NCBI GenBank assembly: GCA_016719885.1
Contig: JADJYF010000010.1
Location: 1-64,000, forward strand
DNA: 64,000 nt
Source: Pseudomonadota bacterium
GTDB taxonomy: Bacteria > Pseudomonadota > Gammaproteobacteria > Ga0077536
Direction of reading: 5' to 3'
The number at the start of each line of letters is the position of its first letter. Position 1 is the first letter of the stretch. Shown piece after piece: positions 18,101 to 24,323 of this stretch. A model generated the notes under the pieces. The model was not told the DNA's origin. It ran no database searches and saw nothing but the letters and a program-made list of their open reading frames with translations. Position numbers and translations under genes: made by a program.

Positions 18101-19097
18101 CAGCGCCGATGGTCAGCACGCCGCCGTGCAGCGCGGTCGGCGTGTTGGTGCCCTTCACGTCGTTGTGCACCACCTGCACGCGGTCACGCGCCAGCAGGCG
18201 CACCGAACCGTTGACGCTGACGCTGGTGGTGGCGCTCGCCAGGCCCTGTTGATTGACCGCGTAACCCAGCAGCGTGACATTGCCGCGCGGCGCGCTGACG
18301 GTGCCGGTATTGGTGACCGTGCCGCCGGTTTCCACTTCGACCACCAGGCCGCGCAGGTTCGGATCGCCGTCGGCGGCGGCGAGATAGACCTTGTCCTTGG
18401 CGGCAGCGGCAATCACCTGGCCGCCGGGCGTGGTGATGTTGCCGGCATTGTTCACCTCCGGCGCCAGCAACAGGATGCGGCCGCCTTCGGCGGACTTGAG
18501 TTCGGCGCCCCGCGCGACTGTCACTGCTCCCGCATCGGCGCTGCCGGCAAAGGCCGGCTTGGCGCCGGCCGCATCGTTGATGGCGCCGGTAATGCCGAGC
18601 TTGTTGAACACCGCATCGTCCATGTCGAGGCTCGATGCGACCAGCGCGTTGGTGTCGACCTCGGCGCTGCGACCGAACAAGATGCCGTTGTGGTTGATGA
18701 GATAGATCTGGCCGTTGGCGGACAGCTTGCCGAAGATTTCGCTCGGGCTGTCGTTATGAATGCGATTGAGCGCGATGGCGCTCGAGGAGGGCTGTGCGAA
18801 ACGCACCGCCTTGCCCTTGGCAATATCGAAGCTCTGCCAGTTGAGCACTGCACGCGCGGGATTCTGCGTGACGGTGAGCGTGTTGCCACGGGTCATGACG
18901 CTCGCCACGCCCGGCGCCGCGAACGGCACGCCGCAGGTGGTGCAGGGCACCGGCAAGGGCCCGGCCGCCAGCGCACAGGGCGAAGCGCCGAGCGCCATCA
19001 CGCCCACCACGCGCAGTCGTCGTGCCAGCCGCCGCGCAAGGTCGCGCAGCGCATTGCAAAGCTCGAGAGTCGGCACCCGGAACGCGGCAGGGATCAT
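9162..19097 (-). CDS. Giant TpsA exoprotein (filamentous-haemagglutinin family, DUF3739-type C-terminus)
   Basis: The ATG at 19097 gives 3311 residues. An N-terminal signal region (RRLRVVGVMALGASPCALAA) leads into a TPS/haemagg_act domain. Its hallmark blocks are NPARAVLNWQSFDIAKGKAV and INHNGILFGRSAEVDTNALV. The rest is thousands of residues of short, Ala/Gly/Asp-rich beta-helix repeats (GGxxxLxA...). The C-terminal part resembles DUF3739 (FTAGDFLVNSSRVFALDGGS...ILMWSSRGNIDAGRG). There is no VENN motif or polymorphic toxin tail, so it is not a CDI toxin. The in-frame ORF extends to 19406 but crosses a terminator and the end of the previous gene. It is probably a surface-anchored or released fibre induced by phosphate starvation, like PdtA (inference from gene order and Pho boxes). 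Confidence 0.9.
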   Translation of the reverse strand: MIPAAFRVPTLELCNALRDLARRLARRLRVVGVMALGASPCALAAGPLPVPCTTCGVPFAAPGVASVMTRGNTLTVTQNPARAVLNWQSFDIAKGKAVRFAQPSSSAIALNRIHNDSPSEIFGKLSANGQIYLINHNGILFGRSAEVDTNALVASSLDMDDAVFNKLGITGAINDAAGAKPAFAGSADAGAVTVARGAELKSAEGGRILLLAPEVNNAGNITTPGGQVIAAAAKDKVYLAAADGDPNLRGLVVEVETGGTVTNTGTVSAPRGNVTLLGYAVNQQGLASATTSVSVNGSVRLLARDRVQVVHNDVKGTNTPTALHGGVLTIGAASRTEITPVAASTETDAAKARKADASLREAVDSQPQARSKIELFGNKLRADGGARITARGGDINIKAQRNSVAAPGETADAALAIATDVRIDASGTRDAEVSLTRNLVSVELRGNELRDAPLQKNGALRGMRVTFDVRKGTPLADVSGAVAGLRRSLDERLAPGGSITLDSDNRLDVAPGATLDVSGGVVTYSGGVLDTTKLISGGRLFDISQADPGRVYDGIFGAAQTVHRKWNVTENYRLFSDARANFEAGYREGKDAGTLTLAAPVVNMRGAAKGGITIDAFQRNKPGGLAGFQRAYDQQPLAGRLTLGRGSIEFDAGVAQDYLLDDVRLDTRALAGATTVANGNGHLLTLSPQLFEAGGFTRVGLFANGGVQVTADVDFDLGAYGEIDIGAGEVDISGKLRAADGRIAVNALPTVSTGNDATALSLNAGAVLDTQGRWVNDSAARARDSGVGEGPLAIDGGAVALTAIGSLDLARGSLIDVGGGAHKNSKGSLVAGQGGSITLSSDDVLPTRLAVDGELRGLALAKGGKLSLSGGGFAIQSEDTAAGNLTVLRPALFSAEGFADISLNANRDGILIAPGTLLDLRQRNRVLDTRTVGAATGTDIDSLGAATYLDAAERAPTRLAMAFKRRANQPLASAEVRMGSGARIDADAQSSVSLSSDTRLVVDGVISAPAGNITLAIVNPRDGNDRGYDATQAVTLGAHGALLAPAALRKEANALGVRLGEVLNGGQVKLSAQRGYVLTERGSRIDVSGTGAVFDLPNPRDASHRIATRVNGVGGDITLSAAEGMRLNGALFGRQGGRLDIAINPLERETAADLTGLPAFPDAPRAIVIGGVAEPDVPRGAPLPAADHGELRLSPSMLRKGGFAALRLATRPVLTGTDIDAVRFVGDQELSLTQSLILDTSSLVSDGGALRLAAPYVQLGSSNELFRRPASATRGSGSLTVDAQLIDLTGDFAVQGVGDALRLHSDGDLRLIGTRVPITSSSQLRGSFEASGDVDIDAARVYPSTLSAYTLASSGDDATITLRASARHAALPLSAGGSLSLEADNIEHDGRLFAPFGQLTLDADARLVLAPGSVTSVSGADLLVPFGQTQFGREWTFPLDVVTRLVETLPDKRVSLAGADVNVARGAVVDLSGGGDLLASEHLPGPGGSSDILDGRDQAFAIVPQLDSPFAHYDPLASPNFAYAPDASIELADSDVAPAGRYAVLPARYALLPGALLLTPDDGATTIVPGLRGQTRDTLPLVAGRLGSAGGDIADRAWQGYRVETGKDWRQRAEYRETRASDFFAASEAGALLPGDAGALSLAASRSLALSGRLLATTAAGGRGAEMDIAAQHLAVVNDLGGQGGRVEIRAADLNAFGAQSLLLGGRRRHVDGNVVLDTVASDVTFEADTQLQLPELLALASNEVVLDRGARISARGRAVAHRGAFEVEGDNALLLATTGTQPRVVHSAESGARGTVTVHEGASLFGSGALALDGSRGTRVAGTLATDQGSLRLASSRVSLGAVSGVNDGLALSNAELRALAARELILDSRSSLDVYGSLDANFDTLVINAAGIIGHTQGGDSVALRADSIVLGNAGGRSDASAQAVSAAPGSVLRMSAREISIGRGQFDVNGFDTLALSAGDSLTGIGQAGLTTAGDLSLSAGRLTTRSGARLVIGAEHAAFRAPAKPSLPASDSLGGALQVDADSIDFAGRIELPAGRVALNASGVDGLRVREGASIDVAARREVFGDKTVAVPGGRIALQAAQGGIAIDAGARLDVSASGGGRAGSILASAAAGAVSIDRDAQLLATGAPGSGSLFVDADSLAPDTSLSALNARLNDAGFGDARAFRVREGDLTLARGALIRAHDVTLTADHGAITIAGTIDARGRDAGRIALNAHDDVTLTGSARLDASARGASQAGGLVSIGTSAGSLHLAASDDNTRGIDVAGTVTGGSAREDSGKLVLRAPRIANSEVAVDDVDTRVAGASRITLEALQRYSGTNVGTTFTTARNDAAAFMDHAPDIAARLGRDGDARFHVTPGIEITSTGNLTLSSNLDLLNQRFGDEVGTLTLRAQGDILINGSLSDGVAFQTYVDAGSGEEIAELGARDRVQSGPSWSYRLSAGADLDSADLAATRAGGGDLVIAANRRVRTGTGSIDIATGGELRLAGAGASITTLGEQRGTGSYDPLFTEGLLRGDYLARGGNIRIDAHGGVRGVASPALPDWMARMGGSNIQVGEVVPTAWAINVGAFPQGIATLGGGAVSIRGEGSLTDLNVALPTNGQPTGAGGSAGVGIAGGGNLDIDVGGDISGGVFLLGRGDARLTAGGNIGKANATSMAPVLELGDGRIDLVAGGKLNLESIFNPTLTPVSPSQSVDSFGSASAVYFSTYGDHSRVSLTALAGDVVMENRDGLLRAAYGDRNFGAGDIMALTLAPATLQAASLRRNLVLNNSLILAPAARGQLDLLAAGSLVTTNVQTRIPLIDTDPAQIPSAAQPSQGLAGLSTALLSDLPGLGHGAVPLHVGDNEPARIVARGGDIGAGDGKRLDITLSKQALIEAGRDIVNLSYSGQHLAATDRSVVHAGRDLRFSTLRNSLGTLLINQARYEFNGPGQFDVLAGRDVDLGTSDGLLGSGRLRNPALAAGLGSLTVMAGLANPPDHAAFILRYLDKGRDYDAPLAAFVASHGGSAQGSALDQFEALGRDVQREFITTVFFNEIKESGIAASKAGDTADDYSRGFAAIDTLFAKRGGSGDIISLLSRIQTLDGGDINLLAPHGAVNAGAAALTGLAKTPDELGIVVQRSGNLNAFTAGDFLVNSSRVFALDGGSILMWSSRGNIDAGRGAKSALSIPPPVVSFDALGNVITEFPPAVAGSGIQAAVSSAGRAPGDVFLFAPGGIVDAGDAGIASAGNLTIAATAVLGADNISVGGVASGVPSAAVSVPVGLAGASAAAGSASNAAANAAADSFNDKDQNTQNLGKALVSMISVEFLGFGE

Positions 19098-19131
19098 GAA
19101 GAACGCTATCGATACATAGGTTGGAGAATTG

Positions 19132-19164
19132 AAAACGCCAGCCGCGGCGCGCGCGGCTGGCGTT
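19132..19164 (-). terminator. Strong hairpin terminator between the PstS-like gene and tpsA
   Basis: A perfect 13-bp stem (AACGCCAGCCGCG and its complement, 19134-19146 with 19152-19164) closes on a 5-nt loop. On the minus strand it is followed by TTTTCAATT, a short T-tract. It lies 53 bp after the PstS-like stop and 34 bp before the tpsA start. It probably lowers read-through, so tpsA is likely less expressed than the binding-protein gene. Confidence 0.7.
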
Positions 19165-19216
19165 CGAAGCACGCTGGCGGGAAAAGCCCCGCCAGCGCGA
19201 CTCGTCTCAAGCCCGC

Positions 19217-20902
19217 TTACGGGAACACCGGGGCCGGTGCACCGATGAAGTGAGTCGAGAACTCTGAACGCACCGCCGGCTGGCAGGTGTTCAGCGGCTT
19301 GCCGTTCGGCGCGCGGGTGAAGTTGTTGACCGGCGCGGCAGCGAACAGGTCGACATCGAACACCTGCGGCGAAGCGCCGGCGCTCTTCGGCGAGCCCAGC
19401 CAGCAACCGCGACCGAAGCCATGCTTGCAGTCGTTGTTGAGGTTCTTCAAACCAGCGACCGTGAAGGCGTTGTTGGCGATGATGTCGAACACCGCGAGGG
19501 TGTCGGCATTGGCGGTCGGCGCGGCCTGCAGGTTCTGGGTGGCGAAGTTCCAGTAGTCACCGCGATGCACGTTCTCGATGGTCGGCGCCACGCCATCAAT
19601 CTTGATGTAGCGGTAGCCGAAGTTCCAGAACGGCGAAGTGGTGGACGGCGAGGCCGACGCTTCCGTGCTGCGGATGCCAATAGCCCAGCGCTTCACCAGG
19701 CCGGCATTCTTGGTGCTGACGTTGGTGCCGTTGTTGAAATCATCCAGGCACTGTTCGACATTGGTCGCGGAAGAGTTTTCAGCGACGAACGGCAAGGTCA
19801 GCGTGGTCGCGCCCTTGGGACCGACCACACCGGAAGCGCAGTTGACACCGAGATGCTCGGCATTGAACTGCGCCTGGGTGCCGGAACCGTTCACGCGACG
19901 GCACACTTGCACCGGCGTCGCACTGCCACGCAGCGGCGGCAGCACCAGGCCGGCATTGTTGGCGGCGGTGCGCAGATCGATGGTGGTATTGGTCGCGGTG
20001 TTCAACACCTTGAACTCTTCCCAGTTCTTGACCTGGCCGGTGAAGATCGAAGCGATCTCCTCGCGTGACAGCGACGGCATGCACTGCTCGGTGTCACCGC
20101 GCGGCGCCGAGATGGCTTCGTTGACGGCAGTCGCCGGGTCGTCCTGGTTGACCTGCACGACGGCGCTGTAGGCGCCATTGCCGGCGCTCGGATAGCAGGG
20201 GCTGTTGGCGGCGAACTGCGCGGCCTGCAGGGCCTTGTACAGCTCGGTGGTGACCGGCGTGTTGAACACGAGATCGCCGAGCGTCGCGGTCTTGGCGAAC
20301 GCGGCGCCGTTCGGATCGAACGGGAAAGGCGTGCCGTTGGCCGGCACGCCCGGACCATCGGAGGTGTTCAGTACCGGTGCGTTGGCGCCGGTGAACATCG
20401 CCGGTTCGATGTCGGAACTGCCGATGTCCGGCACATGGGCGAAGTTGCCGGAAGTGCAGCTACGCTCGGAATAGGGCGTGCCATTGGAGCTCTGCTTGGC
20501 GACGTCGGCGCCGAGACAGGTGCCGCCCGCGCCGGTGCTGACCAGCATGAAGTTGAGCGACACGCCCTGCTGCAGGGGACCGACGCCGACCGCTGAGCCG
20601 CCGCTGTCACGCTTGATGACCATCACGCGCCCGGTGCCGAGGGCCGGCGTCTTGGCGGCGGTGGCCTTACATGCCACTGCCCAATTGCTGGAGCGGGACA
20701 TGACGTTGATCGGGCCGGCGCCGGCATCGCACACGAAGTCGATGATGGCGTCCTGCGCGCTCTGGGTCGAGGCGCTGGCGCCAGCCCAGTAGATGACCTT
20801 GTCGGCATCGGCATTGCTGGTCGGCAGGTAGGCGAACGCGCTACCGGCCGAGGCCGCCAGCGCAGCCGCGATGGCCGCTTGCATGAAGTTGTTGCGAATC
20901 AT
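19217..20902 (-). CDS. Secreted PstS-like substrate-binding-domain protein
   Basis: This 561-residue protein has a signal peptide (MIRNNFMQAAIAAALAASAG, cleaved near AFA). The PBP-like fold is recognisable from the segment LSREEIASIFTGQVKNWEEF (about residue 278), which is characteristic of PstS/DING-type phosphate-binding proteins. Several Cys pairs suggest disulfides (extracytoplasmic). It is longer than PstS (about 350), with insertions. It lies 39 bp behind the PEP-CTERM gene and in the same Pho-box-controlled unit. It could be a phosphate scavenger or a structural exoprotein. No Pst permease genes are present, so a role in classical Pst import is doubtful. Confidence 0.75.
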   Translation of the reverse strand: MIRNNFMQAAIAAALAASAGSAFAYLPTSNADADKVIYWAGASASTQSAQDAIIDFVCDAGAGPINVMSRSSNWAVACKATAAKTPALGTGRVMVIKRDSGGSAVGVGPLQQGVSLNFMLVSTGAGGTCLGADVAKQSSNGTPYSERSCTSGNFAHVPDIGSSDIEPAMFTGANAPVLNTSDGPGVPANGTPFPFDPNGAAFAKTATLGDLVFNTPVTTELYKALQAAQFAANSPCYPSAGNGAYSAVVQVNQDDPATAVNEAISAPRGDTEQCMPSLSREEIASIFTGQVKNWEEFKVLNTATNTTIDLRTAANNAGLVLPPLRGSATPVQVCRRVNGSGTQAQFNAEHLGVNCASGVVGPKGATTLTLPFVAENSSATNVEQCLDDFNNGTNVSTKNAGLVKRWAIGIRSTEASASPSTTSPFWNFGYRYIKIDGVAPTIENVHRGDYWNFATQNLQAAPTANADTLAVFDIIANNAFTVAGLKNLNNDCKHGFGRGCWLGSPKSAGASPQVFDVDLFAAAPVNNFTRAPNGKPLNTCQPAVRSEFSTHFIGAPAPVFP

Positions 20903-20941
20903 TGTGAGGTTCCTTGAATTGGGTTCGTTAGGTTGGGCCGA

Positions 20942-21811
20942 TCAGGCGCTCTTGCGACGACGCAGCGCGCCGAGGCCGGCGACGGCAGAGCCCATCAGCA
21001 GCAGGGCCGGCGGCACCGGCACGGCGGCCGGCACGGTGTAGGCCAGCGAGGTGCCTTGCGCGCCGAAGTTGAGCGACCACTTGCCGGCGTATTTGTCGAC
21101 GCCGACCTTGCCGAGGCCCGTGTCGTCATTGACGCCGGTGCCATGCACGAAGAAGTAATCCAGCGAGCCACCCAGCACACCGAGGGTGTCGAAGCGCACG
21201 CCGAGATCCAGGCTGCCCCAGTTACGGGTGGTGAAGCCCTGCGGGCCGTCCGCCGCGACCACCGTCACGTTGTTCGCGCCCACCAGCGAGTTGGCGCCGG
21301 TCAGCGCGTTCTGCAGGTTGAAGTAGTCGTTGGCCATGTTGGTCATGACGCCGGTGTTGATCGCGTCGCCGGTAGTCGGGCCGTTGGCCAGCACCTGCGC
21401 CGCCGTGGTACCGACCGCTGCCGTGATCTGGAAACCATTGGGGCTCCACAGCACGTCGCCGCCGTCGGTGAAGTCGACGCGGTTGTCGATCGCGGAGATA
21501 TTCCATTTGACCTTGGCAGGGTCCGCCGCGCCGCCTAGGAAGGCGTTCAGCTTGGCGAGATCGCCCGCCTGGATGGCGACGTTGAAACTGCTGCCGGCCT
21601 GGCCGTTGAAGGAATCGGCGGAAAGACCGGTGTTGAACACCAATGACTTGTTGGCCGTCAGGTCGACCATCGCCAGCACCAGGCTGCCGGCACCGGTGCC
21701 GAGGCCGACGTTGGCAATGTTGTCATTGCTGATGAGCGCGGCTTGCGCGCCGAGGCCGAGGGTCATGCTGACTGCCGCGGCGAGCGCTTTCAGTTGGGTT
21801 TTCATCTGCAT
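20942..21811 (-). CDS. PEP-CTERM-like secreted protein
   Basis: Start chosen at the ATG at 21811 because GGAG lies 8 nt upstream; this gives 289 residues. It has a signal peptide (LKALAAAVSMTLGLGAQA) and a beta-rich, Asn/Gly/Asp-rich body. The C-terminal sorting tripartite signal is a VPVPPALLLMG motif, hydrophobic helix (SAVAGLGAL) and basic tail (RRRKSA). Such tails are cut by exosortases, and no exosortase is in this window. It is the first gene after the Pho-box region at about 22.02 kb. Its function is unknown; related proteins are exported to the cell surface or biofilm matrix. Confidence 0.75.
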   Translation of the reverse strand: MQMKTQLKALAAAVSMTLGLGAQAALISNDNIANVGLGTGAGSLVLAMVDLTANKSLVFNTGLSADSFNGQAGSSFNVAIQAGDLAKLNAFLGGAADPAKVKWNISAIDNRVDFTDGGDVLWSPNGFQITAAVGTTAAQVLANGPTTGDAINTGVMTNMANDYFNLQNALTGANSLVGANNVTVVAADGPQGFTTRNWGSLDLGVRFDTLGVLGGSLDYFFVHGTGVNDDTGLGKVGVDKYAGKWSLNFGAQGTSLAYTVPAAVPVPPALLLMGSAVAGLGALRRRKSA

Positions 21812-22016
21812 TTCGAACTCCATAAATAGATAAGTAGCATTCGTCTCAAGAGCGCCGAGACCGGCCGTGTGCGTCCGCTTTGTTTTCTCTTCCCTGCACG
21901 GCCCATTGAGTGCGACGCGGGGCGTCGCTTCGTGCCGCCGTGCAATCTGCATTGCGAAAATGTCGAGCCGTGTTCGGTTTGATGAACTTTTCGTGACGCG
22001 AGTATCGCGAGCCTCG

Positions 22017-22056
22017 ATGACATTCCGATGACGCGGGTTGTCACAATCGCGTCACC
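22017..22056 (-). promoter_or_regulatory. Pho-box region upstream of the PEP-CTERM gene
   Basis: On the minus strand GCGTCAT (22028-22034) and ATGTCAT (22017-22023) are separated by 4 bp, the 11-bp Pho-box period. GATACT begins 10 nt downstream as a candidate -10. On the plus strand TTGTCAC (22038-22044) and GCGTCAC (22049-22055) show the same 11-bp period. The 306-bp gap 21812-22117 holds this region and no further gene that I can see. Confidence 0.6.
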
Positions 22057-22117
22057 TGGCATGTCGCGCGGCAATGCGTCGATTCGATGACAAAAAGAAG
22101 TCGCTTGTGTGTCAGGT

Positions 22118-22810
22118 TCAGCGCATGAGCGCAGAGCATCGGTAGCCGATGCTGCGCACGGTCTGGATGTAATCCCCGCAGCCGAAAGGCTCGAGCTGGC
22201 GACGCAGGCGTCGCACGATCACATCGACCGTGCGCTCGTCGATATCGCACTTGTCGCCCCATACGCCATCCAGCAGCTGGGCGCGCGAATACACGCGCTC
22301 AGGGTGGGTGATGAAGAACTGCATGAGGCGAAAGGCGGTCGGGCTCAAGGCCACCGGCCGTCCGTTGACGAGTACGCGATGGGTGATGCGGTCGAGACGG
22401 ATGGCGCCCAGTTCAACCACGTCCTGGCCGGCCACCGGCTGCGTGCGGCGCATGATGGCGCGCACGCGCGCCAGCAGTTCACGGCCTGAAAAGGGCTTGG
22501 TGATGTAGTCGTCGATGCCGAGATCGAGACCCTGGACCTTGTCGTCCTCGCTGACGCGCGCCGTCAGCATGATGATGGGAATCGCGCTGGTGCGCGGATC
22601 GCGCTTCAAACGCCGGGCGAACTCCAGGCCGCTGACGCCGGGCAGCATCCAGTCGAGCAGGATCAGATCGGGAATGATGGTGCCCATGGCGTGCTGCGCC
22701 TGGTGCACGTCACCCGCTTCGAGGAAATGGTAGCCGTCGCCGCGCAGGGTCATGCCGAGGACCTGCCGAATGGCGGGCTCGTCCTCGACGATCAGGATGT
22801 TGACCGACAT
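22118..22810 (-). CDS. phoB: PhoB-type response regulator (OmpR/PhoB family)
   Basis: Start set at the ATG at 22810 (GGA just upstream), giving 230 residues, the usual PhoB length. The receiver domain (about 1-120) has acidic EDE, the phospho-acceptor Asp in LILLDWMLPG, Thr in IIMLTAR and Lys in YITKPFSGREL. The C-terminal winged helix (about 130-228) has the recognition region DERTVDVIVRRLRRQL, which matches PhoB closely. It should activate phosphate-starvation genes by binding Pho boxes, several of which lie in this window. No PhoR kinase gene is adjacent. The three 22-bp-spaced boxes upstream imply autoregulation. Confidence 0.88.
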   Translation of the reverse strand: MSVNILIVEDEPAIRQVLGMTLRGDGYHFLEAGDVHQAQHAMGTIIPDLILLDWMLPGVSGLEFARRLKRDPRTSAIPIIMLTARVSEDDKVQGLDLGIDDYITKPFSGRELLARVRAIMRRTQPVAGQDVVELGAIRLDRITHRVLVNGRPVALSPTAFRLMQFFITHPERVYSRAQLLDGVWGDKCDIDERTVDVIVRRLRRQLEPFGCGDYIQTVRSIGYRCSALMR

Positions 22811-22842
22811 TTCCGTGGGATGGGCGCAGCGTGATTGACTGC

Positions 22843-22893
22843 GTGACACTTCTACGGTGGCTTTGTGACACCTCGATGAAGAATGCGTGACAA
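22843..22893 (-). promoter_or_regulatory. Pho-box array upstream of phoB
   Basis: On the minus strand TTGTCAC (22887-22893), GTGTCAC (22865-22871) and GTGTCAC (22843-22849) are exactly 22 bp apart, two Pho-box periods. Weaker units lie between them (e.g. TCTTCAT at 22876-22882). The array ends 33 bp before the phoB ATG, consistent with autoactivation. Confidence 0.68.
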
Positions 22894-22919
22894 GCCGAGC
22901 GACACGGCCCGCTGCGTCG

Positions 22920-22937
22920 GTGCGAACGAATGCGCAC
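22920..22937. repeat. REP-like hairpin (variant, CGAA loop)
   Basis: GTGCGAA-CGAA-TGCGCAC forms a 7-bp stem with one mismatch. It is a diverged copy of the 2094 hairpin and sits between the P450 stop and the phoB promoter. Confidence 0.55.
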
Positions 22938-22959
22938 CGACTGAAGTCTCGGCGCGGCG

Positions 22960-24213
22960 CTAGGCCGGCGTGAACACCACCGGCATGGACTTCAAGCCCG
23001 ACAGGTGATTGGAACGCAGGTAGCTGTAGTGGCCGGTGGCGCGGATGTCCGGCAGGCGCGCCAGGATCTCTTCATAGGCGACCCGGATCTGCATGCGCGC
23101 AAGCTGTGAGCCGATACAGAAATGCTGGCCGATGCCGAAGGCCAGGTGGTCGCGCGCGTTCTTGCGCGTGACGTCGAATGCGTAGGGATCGGCGAACACG
23201 CTGTCGTCGAAATTGGCGCCGCCATACCACATCACGACCTTGTCGCCCTTCCTGATCGCCTGGCCACGCAGCTCGGTGTCGGCGGTGGCGGTGCGGCGCA
23301 TGTAGATGATGGCGCTCACGTAGCGCAGCATCTCCTCGACCGCGTTGGGGACCAGCGACGGCTCGGCCTTGAGCTTGCGCCACTGCTCGGGGAACTCGGT
23401 GAAAGCTCGCAGGCCGCCGGCGATGGTGTTGCGCGTGGTTTCGTTGCCGGCCAGCACCATCAGCACGAAGAAGCCGTCGAGCGTGGCCTGTGGCAGGCCT
23501 TCGCCGTCGATGCGCGTGTTGGCCATCACGCTCAAGAGATCGTCGGCCGGCTGCGCGCGACGCAGCGCCATCATCTTCTTGCCGTACTCGAAGAGCTTCA
23601 CGAACACGTGCTGGCCGGCGTCGGGGCTGGCGAAGTAATCCGGGTCGAGCAGTGCCAGCGCTTCGTTGGACCAGCGAATGATGTCGGCGCGGTCCGCCTC
23701 CGGCACGCCCAGCAATTCCGACAAGGTCCACAGCGGCAGCGGCGTTGCGATGTCGGTGACGAAATCGCACTCGCCGCGCGCCGCCACCGCGTCCAACAGT
23801 TCGCGCATCTTGCGCCGCACGCCGTCCTCGAAGCGGCGCACGATGGCGGGATTGAAGGCCGGCGCGATCAGTCGCCGATGCAGGTTGTGCTCGGGCGGAT
23901 CCATGGCCAGCAGCATGTGCAGGAAGGCGTTCTGCGCTTCCGCGTCGTGGATGCCCATGGATTCGTAGGAGATGTAATGACCGCCGGCCGCGTTGGAATA
24001 GAGGTTCGGCTGCTTGGAGATCTCGACGATGTCGTCGTAACGCGTGATCACCCAGAAGCCGGGCCCGTCGGCTTCCGGGTTCCAGAACACCGGCGCGCGT
24101 TCGCGCAGGGCGCGGAACGCGGCGTGGGGCTGGCCGGCGGCGAAAAGGTCGAGATCGTTCAGATCCGCGATCCCCTCGGGATAGCACAAGGCCACTTCAT
24201 CGACTCTCGGCAT
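22960..24213 (-). CDS. Cytochrome P450 monooxygenase
   Basis: This 417-residue protein is a soluble bacterial P450 (no membrane anchor). The I-helix oxygen-binding motif is AGNETTR (about residue 245), the K-helix ExxR is EEMLR, and the haem loop FGIGQHFCIGSQLAR carries the Cys ligand near residue 360. The region LAMDPPEHNLHRRLIAPAF is typical of the CYP125/CYP142/linalool-hydroxylase-like group, which acts on steroids and terpenoids; the exact substrate cannot be assigned. No ferredoxin or reductase is adjacent. The gene lies 110 bp after the hydroxyacid dehydrogenase and may be co-transcribed with it. Confidence 0.92.
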   Translation of the reverse strand: MPRVDEVALCYPEGIADLNDLDLFAAGQPHAAFRALRERAPVFWNPEADGPGFWVITRYDDIVEISKQPNLYSNAAGGHYISYESMGIHDAEAQNAFLHMLLAMDPPEHNLHRRLIAPAFNPAIVRRFEDGVRRKMRELLDAVAARGECDFVTDIATPLPLWTLSELLGVPEADRADIIRWSNEALALLDPDYFASPDAGQHVFVKLFEYGKKMMALRRAQPADDLLSVMANTRIDGEGLPQATLDGFFVLMVLAGNETTRNTIAGGLRAFTEFPEQWRKLKAEPSLVPNAVEEMLRYVSAIIYMRRTATADTELRGQAIRKGDKVVMWYGGANFDDSVFADPYAFDVTRKNARDHLAFGIGQHFCIGSQLARMQIRVAYEEILARLPDIRATGHYSYLRSNHLSGLKSMPVVFTPA

Positions 24214-24323
24214 GACGGCGCTCCCCTACTCTACGCGTATCAAGATTTCAGCGCATGGCGGCCAGTCGGCCGACCGCGGCGGCCTGCGCCACAGCGTAAC
24301 GCGGGCGCGGCGCGGCCGCGACC

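Noticed and set aside
19098..19406. 103-codon upstream extension of the tpsA frame
   Set aside because: It crosses a 13-bp-stem terminator and overlaps the end of the PstS-like gene; the secretion signal starts after 19097.
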